Numbered from the stretch's first letter, positions 1 through 12,470 are shown. The stretch is DNA of 64,000 nucleotides from Hirundichthys speculiger (GCA_018398805.1 JAGFBZ010000866.1:247001-311000), one strand, 5' to 3'. Translations and numbers: made by a program. Notes: a model not told the origin generated them from the sequence alone.

Positions 1-991
1 GACATTTTCTTTGTCCTTGTCTTCATGTTCGTAGCGTTACGATGCCATCCATCACCCAGTCAGGTCGGTGCAACCTTCAAACAAACATATTTTTAGCTTT
101 TCTTTTTTTTTTTTAAAGCCCTAATAAGGATGAGAATTCAACCAGTTCTGTTGGGTATATATATATATATATATATATAAGAGGGAAAATGTTACTTGTC
201 CTTTTTTGTCGAAAGTTGGCATAGCTCTAATAATCAGTGACACCCAGAATGTTCCACATGGCTTCGGGGCCGTGTGACGCTCTCCTCTGAAACCGTGAGT
301 CATTTTGGCCGATAAAAACTGCCGTCCCAGGGAAGGCTTTGTAAACGATACGATCCTCTAAGATGGAGGGTTTTCAGTGTTGCTCGCCCCTGAAACTTTA
401 GACCTAAAGCCACTTGGTTTTTGTGGTGCGTGTCAGTAATTCCTCCCCCCCAAAAAGGGAGAAAGTGATATTTTGCAGCCGCAGGGGAATTGCCCCCATC
501 ACCACAAACCTCATCTTACTACCATAATATACCAAGGACTTTCCAGGAAGGGAGGGCTGACACTGAAGCGAGTTTTATTAGATGAAGCAACTTTCCTTTT
601 CTGAAAACAAAGAGTGACTGCAGACACAGAAGACAAGAAGGTAGAGCTCGTATGGTGATTTCCCTCCTTCTTGTTCTTCTCCAGTTGGGACTGAAGGCAT
701 GTTGGACATGACATGCGGCGGGATCGGTTTCAGCCTCGGACACCTTTGTCCAAGCCATCTATCCCCTTTGACAGACGACGCTTTTGGCAATAAACGAACA
801 GGCGCGTTTGTTAAGGGTCAGTGCTCCAACACACCACTACTCCCATCAGACATTTTCTGCTCTACTGGTGTCGTTTGCCCCGACGCATTTCACATTATGA
901 GAGACACAAAACAACAACCGACAACCAGAACAGGAGTTTTAGCTCATAAAGTTGGAACAGAAACATCCTAAAAGTCTATCACTGTATCAAT
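1..991. other. no gene; non-repetitive intronic sequence
   Basis: There are no coding signals. It contains a (TA)n tract at about 156-180 and short T tracts, and nothing else was recognised. Confidence 0.6.
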
Positions 992-1235
992 TAGTGATGC
1001 GCGCGATTAGTCGTCTAAACGATTAAACGTCCGCCCACTTTCTAGTCAGGCACCAGAAATATTAGTCGTTTAAACCAATTTGTGTTTTATTCATGTACAA
1101 GGCCGCTTAACTGTCATACAGCCGCCCGCCACTAGTCGGGGCTACAGAGCCGTCAGACAGCAGTTCCCCTCTCTGCGGAAATGCTCGAGTAGACTGGAGT
1201 TTTAAAACGGCACGGTGGGAAGATAGTCTCGCAAA

Positions 1236-1580
1236 ACCAGCGCGGTTTGGCGGTACTTTAATCTAGAAAATGAAAACAAGGTAGTATGTAGACTGTGTCA
1301 GAAACAACTGGCATACAATCACTCGACTGGAGCAATGAGCAACCACATTCAACTCAAGCATTTGGATGTTAATCTGCACGAGACGACGGCTGCTGATGCT
1401 AGCGGTGCTGATGCTAGCGGTGCTGATGCTAGCGGTGCTGATGCTAGCGGTGCTGATGCTAGCGGTGCTAGCCACACTCAGGCTGATTTGACATTGTTTA
1501 CCCGGAGACGTGTTCTCCCGTCCGGTCTGAGAGATTTTAGATGTTTGTTTAATTTTACACTCATATTGAACTGCGCATAG
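1236..1580 (+). pseudogene. BED zinc-finger N-terminus of hAT-A transposase, truncated
   Basis: Reading from 1236, the frame gives TSAVWRYFNLENENKVVCRL and then CQKQLAYNHSTG and NHIQLKHLD. The Trp and Phe, the CxxC pair and the HxxxxH pair (HIQLKH) are those of a BED-type zinc finger, the DNA-binding module at the N-terminus of many hAT transposases. The frame continues through five copies of the pentapeptide ADASG and ends at a stop at 1578-1580, with no catalytic region. It is a non-functional remnant, although the finger itself is intact. Confidence 0.75.
1392..1466 (+). repeat. 15-bp minisatellite inside hAT-A copy 1 (5 units)
   Basis: The unit GCTGATGCTAGCGGT is repeated five times without variation and encodes ADASG in the BED-finger frame. 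The same site in hAT-A copy 2 (48257-48286) has only two units. Confidence 0.95.
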
Positions 1581-2117
1581 AGCTTAATAATTCAGCAGCA
1601 ATTTATCTTTTTTAGATGTTACATTATTTGTTAACTTTAAGTGGGTTTTTGTCGGATGTGCAGGGTTTATATTCATACTGCACGGCGCAAAATGCTGCTC
1701 GTTTCGGTTGAAATTTAATTATAATTTAGATGTTTTATTAACTTGAAAGTGAATTAAAGCAATAATTTTTGTCGGATAATCTGCAAGATTCAATTTTTTT
1801 ATTTTGGTGGTTAACGTTTGACTGAGTTGCCTTCATGTTCACATTCATTCATACTGCACGGTGCAAAGTGTCTCGTACTTCAGCGGCATTTAAAATCCGA
1901 CATGGTTGTTGAACATTGTGATTAAAGGCTTAAAGAACTCTTGTTACACACAATATTTTTTGGAACAATGTTTCAAATTCTGTTTCGAATGTTTCAATAA
2001 ATTGTGCTAAATTTACACTGTTTTCTGAGTTTTTTCCTTTTTTTTAGACTAGTCGACTAGTCTTAATTAAAGTTTTCGTTTAGTCGACAGGGAAATTAGT
2101 CTCCAGGAACATCCCTA

Positions 2118-3299
2118 GTATCACTCAGTGTTATTTATAGTTGAAAAGCTTCTGATACAGGCCAATATTGCTAAAGTCCTAATTTGTTGGTTTTTAGTTA
2201 TTTGATGCCTGATCCGGTTAGCACGGCCATGAATGTCTCAGAAGATACGAGCTCAGTTCACCTGTCAGCTGAAGTCATTTAATTTTATTGTGAGTCAAGG
2301 CTTTTGGTTCTGTTTTGGTTCTTTATGCTTTCTCACCAGAACCACCCCAGAGTTCATTAAAGGATTCATATCTGGTTGCATGTACCAAAGTGGGAAAAAA
2401 AAAAAAAAACAGACTTGAATTCGTTTTAAACAGACTAAAGTCTTTCATATGTGAAAGTAGCAGTGTGTAGCATACTTTATTAGTATTGTTTTTAAACTTA
2501 ACCCTCCCTCCAACTATCCATGCTTGTACACTGAATTAAAAACATTGGCTGGGAGCAATAAAGACACAGATTCAGCGACTAACGTAAAACGCCGTACAAC
2601 CGAGTATCCTGCGTCTGTAAATTATTCACTCTTAAGTGGACGACAGCGTCATTTAACGTGACAGCTGAGAGCCAACCTCGACATCATATTTATGCTGGAA
2701 GTCAACACATGCACATAACAGAATCAGTGCAGAGTTTGAGCTAACATTTACGCCAGCATCAGGTTTTCCACATGTATTTGTGAAACAGCTTCAACACGTA
2801 CATACAATCTTGATCCGATCTTGAAGCTGGTAAATATCTCAGTCACGTGATCCTGCAGGTGTCCAAACACTGACGGTGCCAGGAAGTCCAGTTGCTCCAG
2901 TCACTAACTACCAGTACCTAACCTTTGGATTTACAGAATTAAAGTTTAACAAATCAAGTCACCATTAAAAAAAAAAAAAAAAGGTTGTTTGAGCCTCGGC
3001 AGGTTTAAAGCATTAGGTTTATTCACCATTTGGCAAATAGCATATGACACTATGTCATTATTTAACAAAAACTATGACAACATGCAGAGATAGTGTCTGA
3101 AAAACTAGCTTCCACTGGATTTAAAGGTGGTAACCATATACATCAGATTAACCGATCACCAGGGCAGGGTTAGGTGTAACTGGAACCACCTCTATAAAAT
3201 CAGAGAAGGGTTTGCAGTTTTCTTATTGAAGCATCCTTGAGGCGTGTAAACACAATGCTAAAGAGAGAAGATATCAGCAGTGATCTTAGAAAGCCCAAT
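2118..3299. other. no gene; intronic sequence
   Basis: The first 8 bases are the right target duplication of hAT-A. A-tracts lie at 2395-2409 and 2967-2982. No coding or element signature was recognised. Confidence 0.55.
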
Positions 3300-3823
3300 T
3301 AGGGCTGCACGATTATGGAAAAAATGATAATCACGATTATTTGGGTCAAAATCACGATTACGATTATTAATCAAGATTATTCAACAATAAAAAATATTTT
3401 TTGTTCAGAATGTTATTTAAAATCACGATATGAAATGTAACCAAGAAAGTATTGCATAAGGGATGGACAAATTATAAAAGTACGTAAGTAAGTAAGTAAG
3501 TAAGTAAGTAAACTTTATTTATACAGCGCCCTTCACAGACCATGGTCACAGAGCGCTACACAATTAAAATAAAAATAAAAACACAGTAAAAGATACATAC
3601 AAATTTAAGATTAAAAGGCCAAGACAGACAATATAAAAGGCAACAGCATGAAACTTAGGCGGTCCTAGAGATTTTTGGCCATAAACACCAGCCTGTAACA
3701 TGTCTTAGCTTCAAGAACCCCAAAGGCAGGTCACTACATGTACATGGTCACGAAATCACGATTTCAAAGTTTTAATCCCAAAATCACGATTTCGATTATT
3801 TTTCGATTAATTGTGCAGCCCTA
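3300..3823. mobile_element. hAT-type miniature element with nested LINE tail
   Basis: Inverted ends TAGGGCTGCACGATTA and its complement (AATTGTGCAGCCCTA), with internal AATCACGATT motifs repeated near both ends. The flanks agcccaat and attccaac match at only 5 of 8 positions, so the insertion is old. A LINE 3' tail is inserted near the middle. Confidence 0.7.
3481..3610 (-). mobile_element. LINE/SINE 3' tail with (TTAC)n
   Basis: On the minus strand, sequence including GAGCGCTCTGTGACC-like text and GGCGCTGTATAAATAAAGTT runs into seven units of TTAC. This is the characteristic 3' end of a fish non-LTR retrotransposon. The 5' limit is unclear, and related sequence may extend to about 3750. It sits inside the hAT miniature element. 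Confidence 0.6.
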
Positions 3824-5767
3824 ATTCCAACAAAGTCAAGCTGCCACTCAAACGTTAGGGGTTAGCTTTCACACTACGCTATCTGTCAGAGAAACAAGCA
3901 GTAAAACATTTAAGGGCGCCTCACGTAGCTCCAGAGGAATGTAGGAACCAACATCCTGGAAGGTTGAAGGTTTCACAACAGTGAAGCACATCAAAAGCTG
4001 AAATGCTCGATTACTTCTGTAACACTGAGGTGGAAAGCTTGTCATCACAACGGGAGGATGCTGGTTCTGTTACGGTGGCTGTCAAACGCAGATCATGAAG
4101 AATAATGAAGAGACAGAAGAATTTGATATCTTAGCTGACTTCTGTCAACTTTTTTCATTCATCCTTTTCTTCAAATTACTCTCCTTTGGCAGTTCACAGA
4201 TTTTTAAGGGCGATTTAAATCTTGTAGCACAAGTGATTAGAATATTTCTTCAGGGAGTACCCGAATAACAAACCTTCAAAATATCAGATCAAACCGTACC
4301 GTGGGTGGGGTTCAGGGTTTTCCATGAGGATCAAACCACCAGCTGGCTTGTTAATCTTCCTCAGTGAAATCCAAGCACATGCACGAGTACTGCAGGTCTA
4401 CGAGCGCGCCCATGTGACCACTGATGCTCGAGTAATGTTGTCTCAATACAAGTAACGCTGTCAAAAAAATTTAGTTTCAACAATGCTCAATACGTTTTCT
4501 ATGTTCTTCCTTATTAAACAAAGCAGAGACAAGCATAAGCATGTTTGTTACACATCATTAGGCGCTGCATCATCTTACATTACCGCTAATGCGCTGAGAC
4601 AAATCTCCTTTATTCCAATGTCACCGATAAGCACCTTCTACGTCTTATCTTTACTCTGAACCAAAATCAAACATATGCCTCCAATCCCTTCTCATTAGGG
4701 TATCAAAGTCTTAACGAAGGCCGTTTATCTCCTCCCAACCAGATCCAGCTAATTGAATCCAGAGTAAGATTGCAATCTTGTAAGTAGCGAGTGTGTCAGT
4801 GGATTTACTCGGGCCTATTACCACGGTAACGCAGGAGGACGACTGAAGTTGCATCCTGGGGTTTGACTCTGTAGCACATCCCTGCTCGATATCCGCCTGA
4901 TAACGTTCGCTTCCTGAGGCGAGCTGTGATCTCTCATCGCCATCAATCCGTGTCAGACAGGAAACCGAGCAGTTCAGTGACAGTTTCAACCGATTCTTTG
5001 CATTTGAATAAAAAAAGAAAACCTGCTACCCTCCATCACATCATGGGCTCGCATGGAAAAACATAAGCTTTTTTTTGTAGCTGCTGTAGACCTCAAGAAG
5101 TTAGGCGAGTCACTTTAGACACAGCCATGTGACCTTTTGAAAAATTGGCCTGTTGTGTTGAGATGCGCCGTAAATGTTGAAGGTTTCTGATCCCAACAGG
5201 AAGTTCAGTCTGTTCTAGTTTAAATTAACTAACCGTGAAACTGGTGGATGTACACAAACATTCAATGCAAACTGAACCATGAAGGATAATTATTCCTGTG
5301 TTTATAGCTTTACTCTACTTAGACTTTTTGAAAACTCTTTTGGAAAGTCTTTTTTTCTCTGCAGTTGTTTTCAAGTCTCGACTAAATCTGAGATGCATTT
5401 TAGGATCGTTCTGATCGCACCAGTAACGGTTGGTCGGTTAAAGAGTCTGAATTGTTCAGGCGCAACAGAAACAACCTTGTAAATCAAGTGTTACGCCGCG
5501 TTGCCGGGGAAAGAATAAAATAAAAGGTTGGAAAAACGACACGACAACGACACGTTAACAACCAGTTAAGTGTTTTCTTCTTCCGACATCAGAAAAACTT
5601 CTGCAGGCATCAATAATCAATCGCTGTGCACCAGATTCGTCACAAACTTAATAAAGAAAATAAAACACAATTGAAGTTCCAGAAATAACTTATACAAATG
5701 AATTTTTATAAATGGTAAGTAAAATATTGTAAACAGAAAATGATATAAAATAAAGTATTTTTATATA
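3824..5767. other. no gene; intronic sequence
   Basis: No element or convincing open frame was recognised. The right 70 bases are AT-rich. Short open frames at 4711-4989 (minus) and 5279-5482 (plus) have no recognisable domain. Confidence 0.55.
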
Positions 5768-6133
5768 CAGTCATGGAAAAAATTATTAGACCACCCTTGT
5801 TTTCTTCAGTTTCTTGTTCATTTTAATGCCTGGTACAACTAAAGGTACATTTGTTTGGACAAACATAACGATAACCACAAAGATTGCTCATAAGAGTTTT
5901 ATTTAAGAGCTGATATCTTACCATTTTCCATGGTTTTCTTGATTATAACCTAAATCACTTAAGTTTTTACATCAATAGCTATGGCGTTGTACTGCCAAAA
6001 ACACTGCTTTTATGCATTCAGTGTTTTCTTTTCTGTCTGTTTTAGTCACATGATGACGTTTAGTGGTACCAGGTATTAAAATGAACAAGAAAGTGAAGAA
6101 GAAATGGTGGTCTAATCATTTTTTCCATGACTG
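5768..6133 (+). mobile_element. Tc1/mariner-type miniature element, copy 1
   Basis: Inverted ends CAGTCATGGAAAAAATTATT...AGACCACC and the complement GGTGGTCTAAT...CCATGACTG are flanked by TA on both sides (5766-5767 and 6134-6135). The 366-bp interior has no transposase. Copy 2 at 55824-56190 is in the opposite orientation and nearly identical. Confidence 0.88.
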
Positions 6134-7102
6134 TATAAGTGCCATTACTGTCTTCTATGGCTGCCAGGCAAAATTAGCTGAGCACAGAATAGATGATCAA
6201 TCATCATTTTAACCTTTTCAACTCAAGAAACATGAAAACAATGAATTATTCTCTTTTAACTTACATTTTCTAATGAATTATTATATGAACATATGCAAAT
6301 CATGAACAATCAGGTCTTATTATTATTATTGCTTATATCCTGTTTTGAACAACATGTTATCACATTCAGCATTATAATCATGACACAGTCTTGTTAATCA
6401 CCTTTTTGCCATGAATTATTATTATTATTATTCTCAACCATTAACTCTTGGTTCAACTTAGCTGTGTTTTTTTTTATCATGTTCATTTTTATCACCATGA
6501 CACAAGCAATGATTTTTGTCTGTCTTTCATTTTCCCCAACGGTTCCTTTTCTCATGAATTTTCAACAGTGTTAACTTTTGCTTCTCCCTGAAGGCTCTTG
6601 ACCCTTCCTGCCTCTGTGTTGTGAGAAAACGTTGGCTTTTCTAGACTCAGACAATCATTGCAACACAGGAGCTCCTGCTGGTGGAGGCGATTCCCGCCTC
6701 GGTTTCATCCGCCGCTAGCATTAACAAGAGCTTAACTGTGAAAGTGCACGCTGGGAATGTTCTTAAGAGGAGGCGAAGCAGGATTGTGCTTTGCATTAGT
6801 AATTCTTTCACTTCTTTCCTTACAAAACTAATAACAAAATAATTATAATGCATTAAAAATCAGTTCAGTTTATTATTATCCAATCTATCCTAGAAGAAGA
6901 AAAAAAGAAGGAATTTTTAGTGCTTCATTCATTCACTGCAATCAACAGACTGAAACATCTAACTGACCTTGAGTTATAACACTTCAAACATGTCACCTTC
7001 ATCAGCTGCCTTTGATATACTTCTTTATCACTGACTAAGTCCACTATGACTAAAGAACATTTTTCGACATAATTTATAAATGGACAAAGCTGCTGTTGTA
7101 GA
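6134..7102. other. no gene; intronic sequence with ATT repeats
   Basis: Short (TTA)n tracts lie near 6317-6330 and 6416-6433. Nothing coding was recognised. Confidence 0.55.
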
Positions 7103-7746
7103 TAGTGCTGGGCAAAATGGAAAAAAAAATATATCACGATATGGACTATTTTATATCACGATAACGATATATATCACGATATACCATAATAAAATATGTT
7201 TTCAGTTATTCTCTGAAAAGTTTGACAAAAATTTCATTGCTTACTTTTCAACTTTATTTTGAAAGGACATTTAGCTGAACTGTCACAAACATACATTTTA
7301 GTGCAGCAAAAACAGGTAGGTACAGAGGAACAGTAGCTTTCACATTTTTTTAAAGTGCACAACAGTTTCTGAGAGGAAAAAGACATTTTTGCACTGAAGT
7401 TCAGCTATAAAAGATAAACACAAATTATTATTTTTCAACTTTGTGAAATCTGTAACCTTGTAGTGCAAAGTTTGCAAACCAATATAAAGTGTCTAAAGTG
7501 AACATCAGGGTTGAAGAGAACTCTGTTTAAGGCATTAACCATGAATAAAAGTGCAAACATAAAAGGCTACTTTGTAAAAGTAGATATGATTCTATCAAAT
7601 TTATCGTTGCAGGTTATTTAATTACATATTTGCTGTAATAATTGATAAAATTAGGTTAGAAACGATAGAAACGATAGAAGAGAAATGGCACGATACACAC
7701 TTTTATATCGTCCCCACGATATGTATCGTCATATTGCCCAGCACTA
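7103..7746 (-). mobile_element. hAT-B copy 1, non-autonomous
   Basis: Ends TAGTGCTGGGC and GCCCAGCACTA, flanked by gttgtaga (7095-7102) and gctgtaga (7747-7754), a 7-of-8 duplication. It is inverted relative to the other three hAT-B copies. The interior has no reading frame of note. Subterminal CGATATA-rich palindromes border each end. Confidence 0.9.
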
Positions 7747-7794
7747 GCTGTAGATGTGTGAGAAGTCATGAGGTTGATTCCTTTATACATAAAT

Positions 7795-8481
7795 CTACAA
7801 GACAGGATTATGTTGAGGCACAGAAGTGGTCAAAAATACCACTTCCAGTCTTTTTTGCTCTGCCAAAGAGAACAATAAAGCTCAACAAAGTAACCAACAA
7901 GTTAGCGGTGCCGTGAATGACATCCATCTGCTTTGGCGGAAGGACGAATGAAGTCTTCAATATTTCACTAACCAGGTCTTTGAAGAGGAAGAGATTCCTC
8001 ACTGAAACAAGTCTGACCAGAAGGGGTTGAACTGTCTGATCTGATAAAACGAAGGTGAAACTGTTCCCTGTGTGCACGGTAAAAAAAAAAAAAGTGACTG
8101 AATGTCTTCCGATCAACAGTCAAGCATAGTGGTGGCAGCATCATTCTGTGGAAATTATGTTCCGCAACAGGAAATGGGAGCAGAGTCAAGACTGAAAGGA
8201 TGATGAACGGGGAAAATATAAAGAAAAAGAGATACAAACTCTTCCAGGATGCTCAGTTTTATATTTCAAGTAGAAGACAACGTGAAACACGTCCCAATGT
8301 GTCAAAATCAAAGTCTGGGCCTGAACATAGAAGATCATCTCCGACCCAAACACTCAGCATCCAACCTGCTCGAGCTTCTGCAAAGGAGAACAATAATTTC
8401 CAAAAGAAAATCTATGCCAAGCTCCTAAAATCACCCGAAAAAGACAGAAGCTGCCATCGGTCTTAAAGGTGCTTTAACTAA
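7795..8481 (+). pseudogene. Tc1-like transposase relic, heavily degraded
   Basis: Several stretches match the well-known fish Tc1 transposase gene: GACAGGATTATGTTGAGGCA at about 7801, TGGTGGCAGCATCATTCTGT at about 8131, and at 8290-8470 text corresponding to the C-terminal region (SKSGPE, NFQKKI, AKLLKS, then GLKGALT in a shifted frame). Frames are broken by indels, so it is dead. It is cut just after the C-terminal coding region by a Harbinger-type insertion, and downstream Tc1-like sequence (AGTGTGAATAC) resumes near 9210. Confidence 0.6.
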
Positions 8482-9200
8482 CATTGGCTGCGGTTACATG
8501 ATGTTTTTTAATTCGGAATAATAATTAGGAATTAAATAATTCTGAATTAAACTATTTTCCTTCGAGTTTACATGGAAATAGTAATTCCGAATTAAGGTTT
8601 ATATGGAAAACACGTTTGTTCGGCTTTATCCAACTCCGCTTTAGGTCTGGGGGTTGGGAAGGGTTCTGATTGGATGGGGGGGGCGGACGTCTTTACATCT
8701 ACCGGAAGAAAACAAACTTAGCTAATTCGATTAGCAACAACATTTCACTTATTTTTGACCTGGGTGGCGTCTCTATCTGCTAAACCTCCTTCATTTAACC
8801 TGGCCGCTTTGAAAAGCTCACAATTTTTATGTTTCCTGCCATCTGTTCTTTTAATTATTTCCAGTTCCTCCAAGCTATTTATTAAATAAATCATCTCTGC
8901 TCTTGAACACCGTTTACTGCGTGCTGCCGGAATATAAGCGTCATCGCGACAGACGGGCAAGAGAACTAGCATGCGCAGAAAGACGGGAATTAATTTAAAC
9001 AGGAATGAGTGTAAACATGACCGCGGAATTATTTAATTTGGAATTAAAATGGGAATAAACCAGCCACTTACTTCGGAATTAAGTTTAATTCGGAATTGAC
9101 ATTTTCATATGGAATTAAGTGTTTACATGGTAACTTTTATTCGGCTTTAACTTTAATTCTGAATTAAAGAGGAATTAAACTTCCCATGTAAACGCACCCA
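8482..9200. mobile_element. PIF/Harbinger-type non-autonomous element
   Basis: The ends are related (GGCTGCGGTTACATG and the complement of CATGTAAACGCACCC). The interior is dense in GGAATTAAAT and AATTCGGAATT motifs toward both ends. A ctaa direct repeat lies at 8478-8481 and 9201-9204, compatible with the 3-bp TWA duplication of this superfamily. It carries a Myb-like exon and is inserted into the Tc1 relic. The exact left end is uncertain by a few bases. Confidence 0.65.
8745..8972 (-). pseudogene. Myb/SANT-like (trihelix) protein fragment of Harbinger
   Basis: The 75-residue frame contains EMIYLINSLEELEIIK, TDGRKHKNCELFKAA and DATQVKNK. This resembles the trihelix Myb-like DNA-binding domain of the accessory protein of Harbinger transposons, with the LDGRKxxN-type loop and the VKNKW motif just before the stop. 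The frame ends there, before the rest of that helix and any further domain, so it is a truncated relic. Confidence 0.5.
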
Positions 9201-10424
9201 CTAAGTGAAGAGTGTGAATACAAATGAAATATTGACATTTTCATTTTTTAACAAATTAACTCAGTATGTTGTATCTCCATTGTGGAGTACTGTGTGTAGA
9301 CTGGTTTAAAACTAAAACATCAGATAAATACGGACGAGTTGAAAGTGTCTGTAGACTCTCAGCGTGCGCTGTTGCATTGTTTCTGCCACGAAGAGTCACC
9401 AGGTGCAAAACTATAAAGCCTGGACTGGTGATACGTAGAAAAGAAGAAGAAGAAAAAAAGCAGGCTGGTTTGCTCAGCGGTGAACTGGATACGAGGCTGT
9501 AAAACACATGAAAAGGCTGCAGCGTGGAGGTGATTTGAAATGAGTCAGGCGAAGCTGGAGAGCTTCCAAACAGGTGCTGCTGGGCTGCAGTTGGCTGCAT
9601 GAGGCAGACAGTGTGTGTGTGTGTGCGTGTGTGTGTGCGTGTGTGTGTGTGTGTGTGTGGACTGGAAAGAGACTTTTATGCTTATTGTATTATCTTATCC
9701 TCTTGTGAAGCAGTCCTTCCTGATCTGCAGCTTCCTGCGTAGGGAACAGGGATAGAGCAGAGTTTTTATAGATAATGTCGTCTAGTCAAATAGATTGTTT
9801 GTTTGGACGTGTATAAAAGTTAAGAAAACAAAAAAATTGAAGAAGTCGAGGAGCTTGAGCATTTCTGTAATTTTGGCAAGAGGAAGTGTGAGCGCTACTG
9901 CTATTATCAATACGAGAAAAAAAACAGAAACATTGAATTATCTGGTATTTCTTGTATTTTAGCACATTTACTCTAAGATTATACTTTGTGTTTTTTCTCT
10001 TCAACCCTTGAAGTCCGTATGTGTTTTTTCAGCTGTTACAGTGATGGAAAGGGCAAAGACATGCATCAAGTGTTACCATCTGGAGACGAAATGGGGGGGC
10101 AAATACATGCCTTGACACCTTTGAGTTTTTTCTCTTTTTTTTCTCCTTATTTTAAGGATTGTGTGATAAAAGTAGAAATTACATCAGTGTGAATTGTTTC
10201 TGTAGAGCAGAATAAACTGAAAACTTGGCATCTTGCAGACTGTACTAGAAAAACATTAGAGTTTAGAGGTAATCGCCAATACGAACATGATGAAAGTTTC
10301 TTTTTCTCAACCCCAAGCAATGTTCACCCAGCAAGAAGACACGCCAAGAGCGCTGATGCTAATGCTAACGCTAATTAGCTCAGGCTTAGGTTCAGGCATT
10401 TACAGACGATTCCCACATCGCAGC
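9201..10424. other. no gene; intronic sequence with (GT)n
   Basis: It starts with the remainder of the Tc1 relic (about 9201-9260). A GT-rich microsatellite lies at 9611-9659. A short GCTAATGCTAACGCTAAT tract lies at about 10356-10376. Opposing short open frames at 9256-9600 have no recognisable domain. Confidence 0.55.
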
Positions 10425-10640
10425 CAGGTCCTGCTCTTCCTCTTAAAGTGGAGTTTTTTCTTGCCTCTGTTTGGCTTAAAGGTTTTTTTCTTCCTTTCCA
10501 TTATCATTGATTGGATTTAATATTATAATTTTAGTTAATGATATTTGCTCGGGGGTCATGATCTGGGTCTCTGTAAAGCGCCTAGAGACAATTGTCATCG
10601 TAACAGACGCTATATAAATAAAATTGAATTGAATTGAATC
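10425..10640 (+). mobile_element. LINE 3' end with (TTGAA)n tail
   Basis: AAAGCGCCTAGAGACAATTG, then CGCTATATAAATAAAATTGA, then repeated GAATT, is the standard 3' terminus of a common fish non-LTR element (L2-like type). Only the 3'UTR is present. The 5' boundary is approximate. Confidence 0.7.
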
Positions 10641-11512
10641 GCAGACTGTTAGCTCGCTTAGCTTTATATTAACGCAATATGAAGTTTAAGCATAAAACTA
10701 CAGCTTCGAGGCTTTTAAATAGTTGATCAGAAACAGAAATTTCACATACACATGTATGGAAAAAATATATTTTTAATCAAATTTAAACTTAAATTTCCTC
10801 GTACTTAAGTTATAATGTAACAAAAAAGTATTTAATATAAAATTCTTTAAAATAAAAATGAAACACAAATGCACACGTGCATCACTCCATTAATTCAAAA
10901 TGGAACAAAAAATACTTTCTTTATTAAAAATCAAACTCGTTTTCTGGTAGTTTTCTATTGTTACCTTTCACTTCATAGAGCTCCTTTTGCTTGTGACCTG
11001 AATTTCCGCAAAAAGGATGAATAATAAAATATATATCCAGATCACCTAATTTATGCTACTCCCTCCTTAATCTGACTTTCTGACCCTGTAAACGGACTCC
11101 CTGCTCAGTTTCTGACCGTTTCTCTACCTGACACACCTGCACCCTCCCCTCCATCACCTTCGTCCTCCGTCAGCATCCACTACAGGTTTTCTCAGTTTTC
11201 CTTTGTATTTCACTTTATTCTTGAGTGGCATTTTGTCCACGTGCACTGCCGACAGCGCGGTTCTCCTGCATGGATGAGCTGCTGCAATTACGTTATCAAA
11301 CAGATTGATAACGTAATTGTACCAGCCAAGTATCACTTCGACGTATGGACCAATGAGACGCTGTTTCTGCCTGGTCTGGGTCTGAAGGGAAGCCCTCAGT
11401 GTGAGTGACAGCGTCCCGCTGGGTCCTAGTGCTTGATGGCTTTAGTTTCATATAATGTGCTATTTATTTTGAACAGGGGGACAAAATGTGCCTTTTGGAA
11501 AAAGTGGGGGGT
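10641..11512. other. no gene; AT-rich intronic sequence
   Basis: Nothing was recognised. 10740-10930 is very AT-rich. Confidence 0.55.
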
Positions 11513-11514
11513 CC

Positions 11515-11545
<31 letters not shown>

Positions 11546-11557
11546 AAACAAAAAAAA
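11513..11557. repeat. C23 homopolymer followed by A-rich tract
   Basis: Twenty-three consecutive C (11513-11535) run directly into an A-rich tract. It is one of several long C/G homopolymers in the window. Confidence 0.95.
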
Positions 11558-11779
11558 AAACTACGTCCATGACCAGATGGTCCACAGAAATGTAAAGAGA
11601 CAGTCGGTGAGAAATTCAGTCAAACTCCATCCAAGTAGCAGATCAACTGACAAAATAAAAAATAAAAAAATAAATAAAAACACCAAACTAAATCATGTTG
11701 TTTCACTATACACCTGCAGAAACACCAGCGCATCAAAATGTTCCACTTCAGGCATCGCTGCAGTTCATTAGGTTAGAGT
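11558..11779. other. no gene
   Basis: A-rich intronic sequence; nothing was recognised. Confidence 0.5.
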
Positions 11780-11895
11780 GACCATCCATCCATCCATCCA
11801 TCCATCCATCCATCCATCCATCCATCCATCCATCCATCCATCCATTATCTATTATCTATACCCGCTTCATCCTCCGGAGGGTCACGGGGGTTAGA
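11780..11895 (-). mobile_element. LINE tail with (ATGG)n
   Basis: CATC/ATCC repeats at 11782-11844 are followed by the complement of a GGATGAAGCGGGTATAGAT-type 3' end and CCGTGACCCTCCGGAGG-type sequence. This is the usual (ATGG)n-tailed terminus of a fish L2-like retrotransposon on the minus strand. A related fragment is inserted in satellite units 3 and 6. Confidence 0.65.
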
Positions 11896-12179
11896 GTGAC
11901 AAAATAAATCAAAATAAAAAAATCACCAGGTTGACAGCTAATAATTCATGGATGTTGAACGTAACACCAGCATATTCAGGAACACAGAACAGCGGTACCT
12001 CTAATTACCAAATTAATTGGTTCTGGAAGTAGTTTGGTAACCTGAAACTTTCGTAAGTAGAGACGTCTTTTCCATGTAAATGCTGTAATCCGTTCCAAGC
12101 CCCCCAAAATTTGAACATAATTTTTTTATAAATTATAATATTTGCATGAAATGACATAAAAATCTGTAAGAAATACATG

Positions 12180-12420
12180 TTAGATCTAGAAAAGCACTCA
12201 GAGAGCTCAGACCTCCACCGAGCACGACAATTATCGAAAATTTTGAAAGTGATCCCGAATCCAGGATTTCTTCCGGATCAGAACCAAAATGAAATCAGTT
12301 CTTCCTTTTCACATTTCTGACAACTCCTGAAAATTTGAAAAAATCCATCCATAACTTTTTGAGTTATCTTGAACACAGACAGACAGCTAAACGCAGACAA
12401 AAACATAACCTCCCTCCTTA
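12180..12420 (-). repeat. dispersed repeat fragment related to 60462-60835
   Basis: Complementary to the repeat at about 60480-60640. Shared text on that strand includes CAAGATAACTCAAAAAGTTA, TCAGGAGTTGTCAGAAATGT and TCATTTTGGTTCTGATCC. It lies inside the pogo/Tigger-like element, so it is probably a nested insertion. Confidence 0.7.
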
Positions 12421-12470
12421 TTCGTTTACCTGGTTGCTGGGTTACGCTCATACAGACAAGGGGCCCTCCT

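Larger units (their letters stand above)
992..2117 (+). mobile_element. hAT-A copy 1, non-autonomous BED-finger hAT
   Basis: The element starts TAGTGATGCGCGCGATTAG and ends GAACATCCCTA. It is flanked by gtatcaat (984-991) and gtatcact (2118-2125), a 7-of-8 match to the 8-bp duplication expected of hAT elements. The interior keeps a BED zinc-finger reading frame, an in-frame 15-bp minisatellite and an AT-rich 3' part (about 1540-2045) that ends AGACTAGTCGACTAGTCT. The transposase core is missing. Copy 2 at 47857-48584 shares both ends but has a different internal deletion. Confidence 0.85.
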
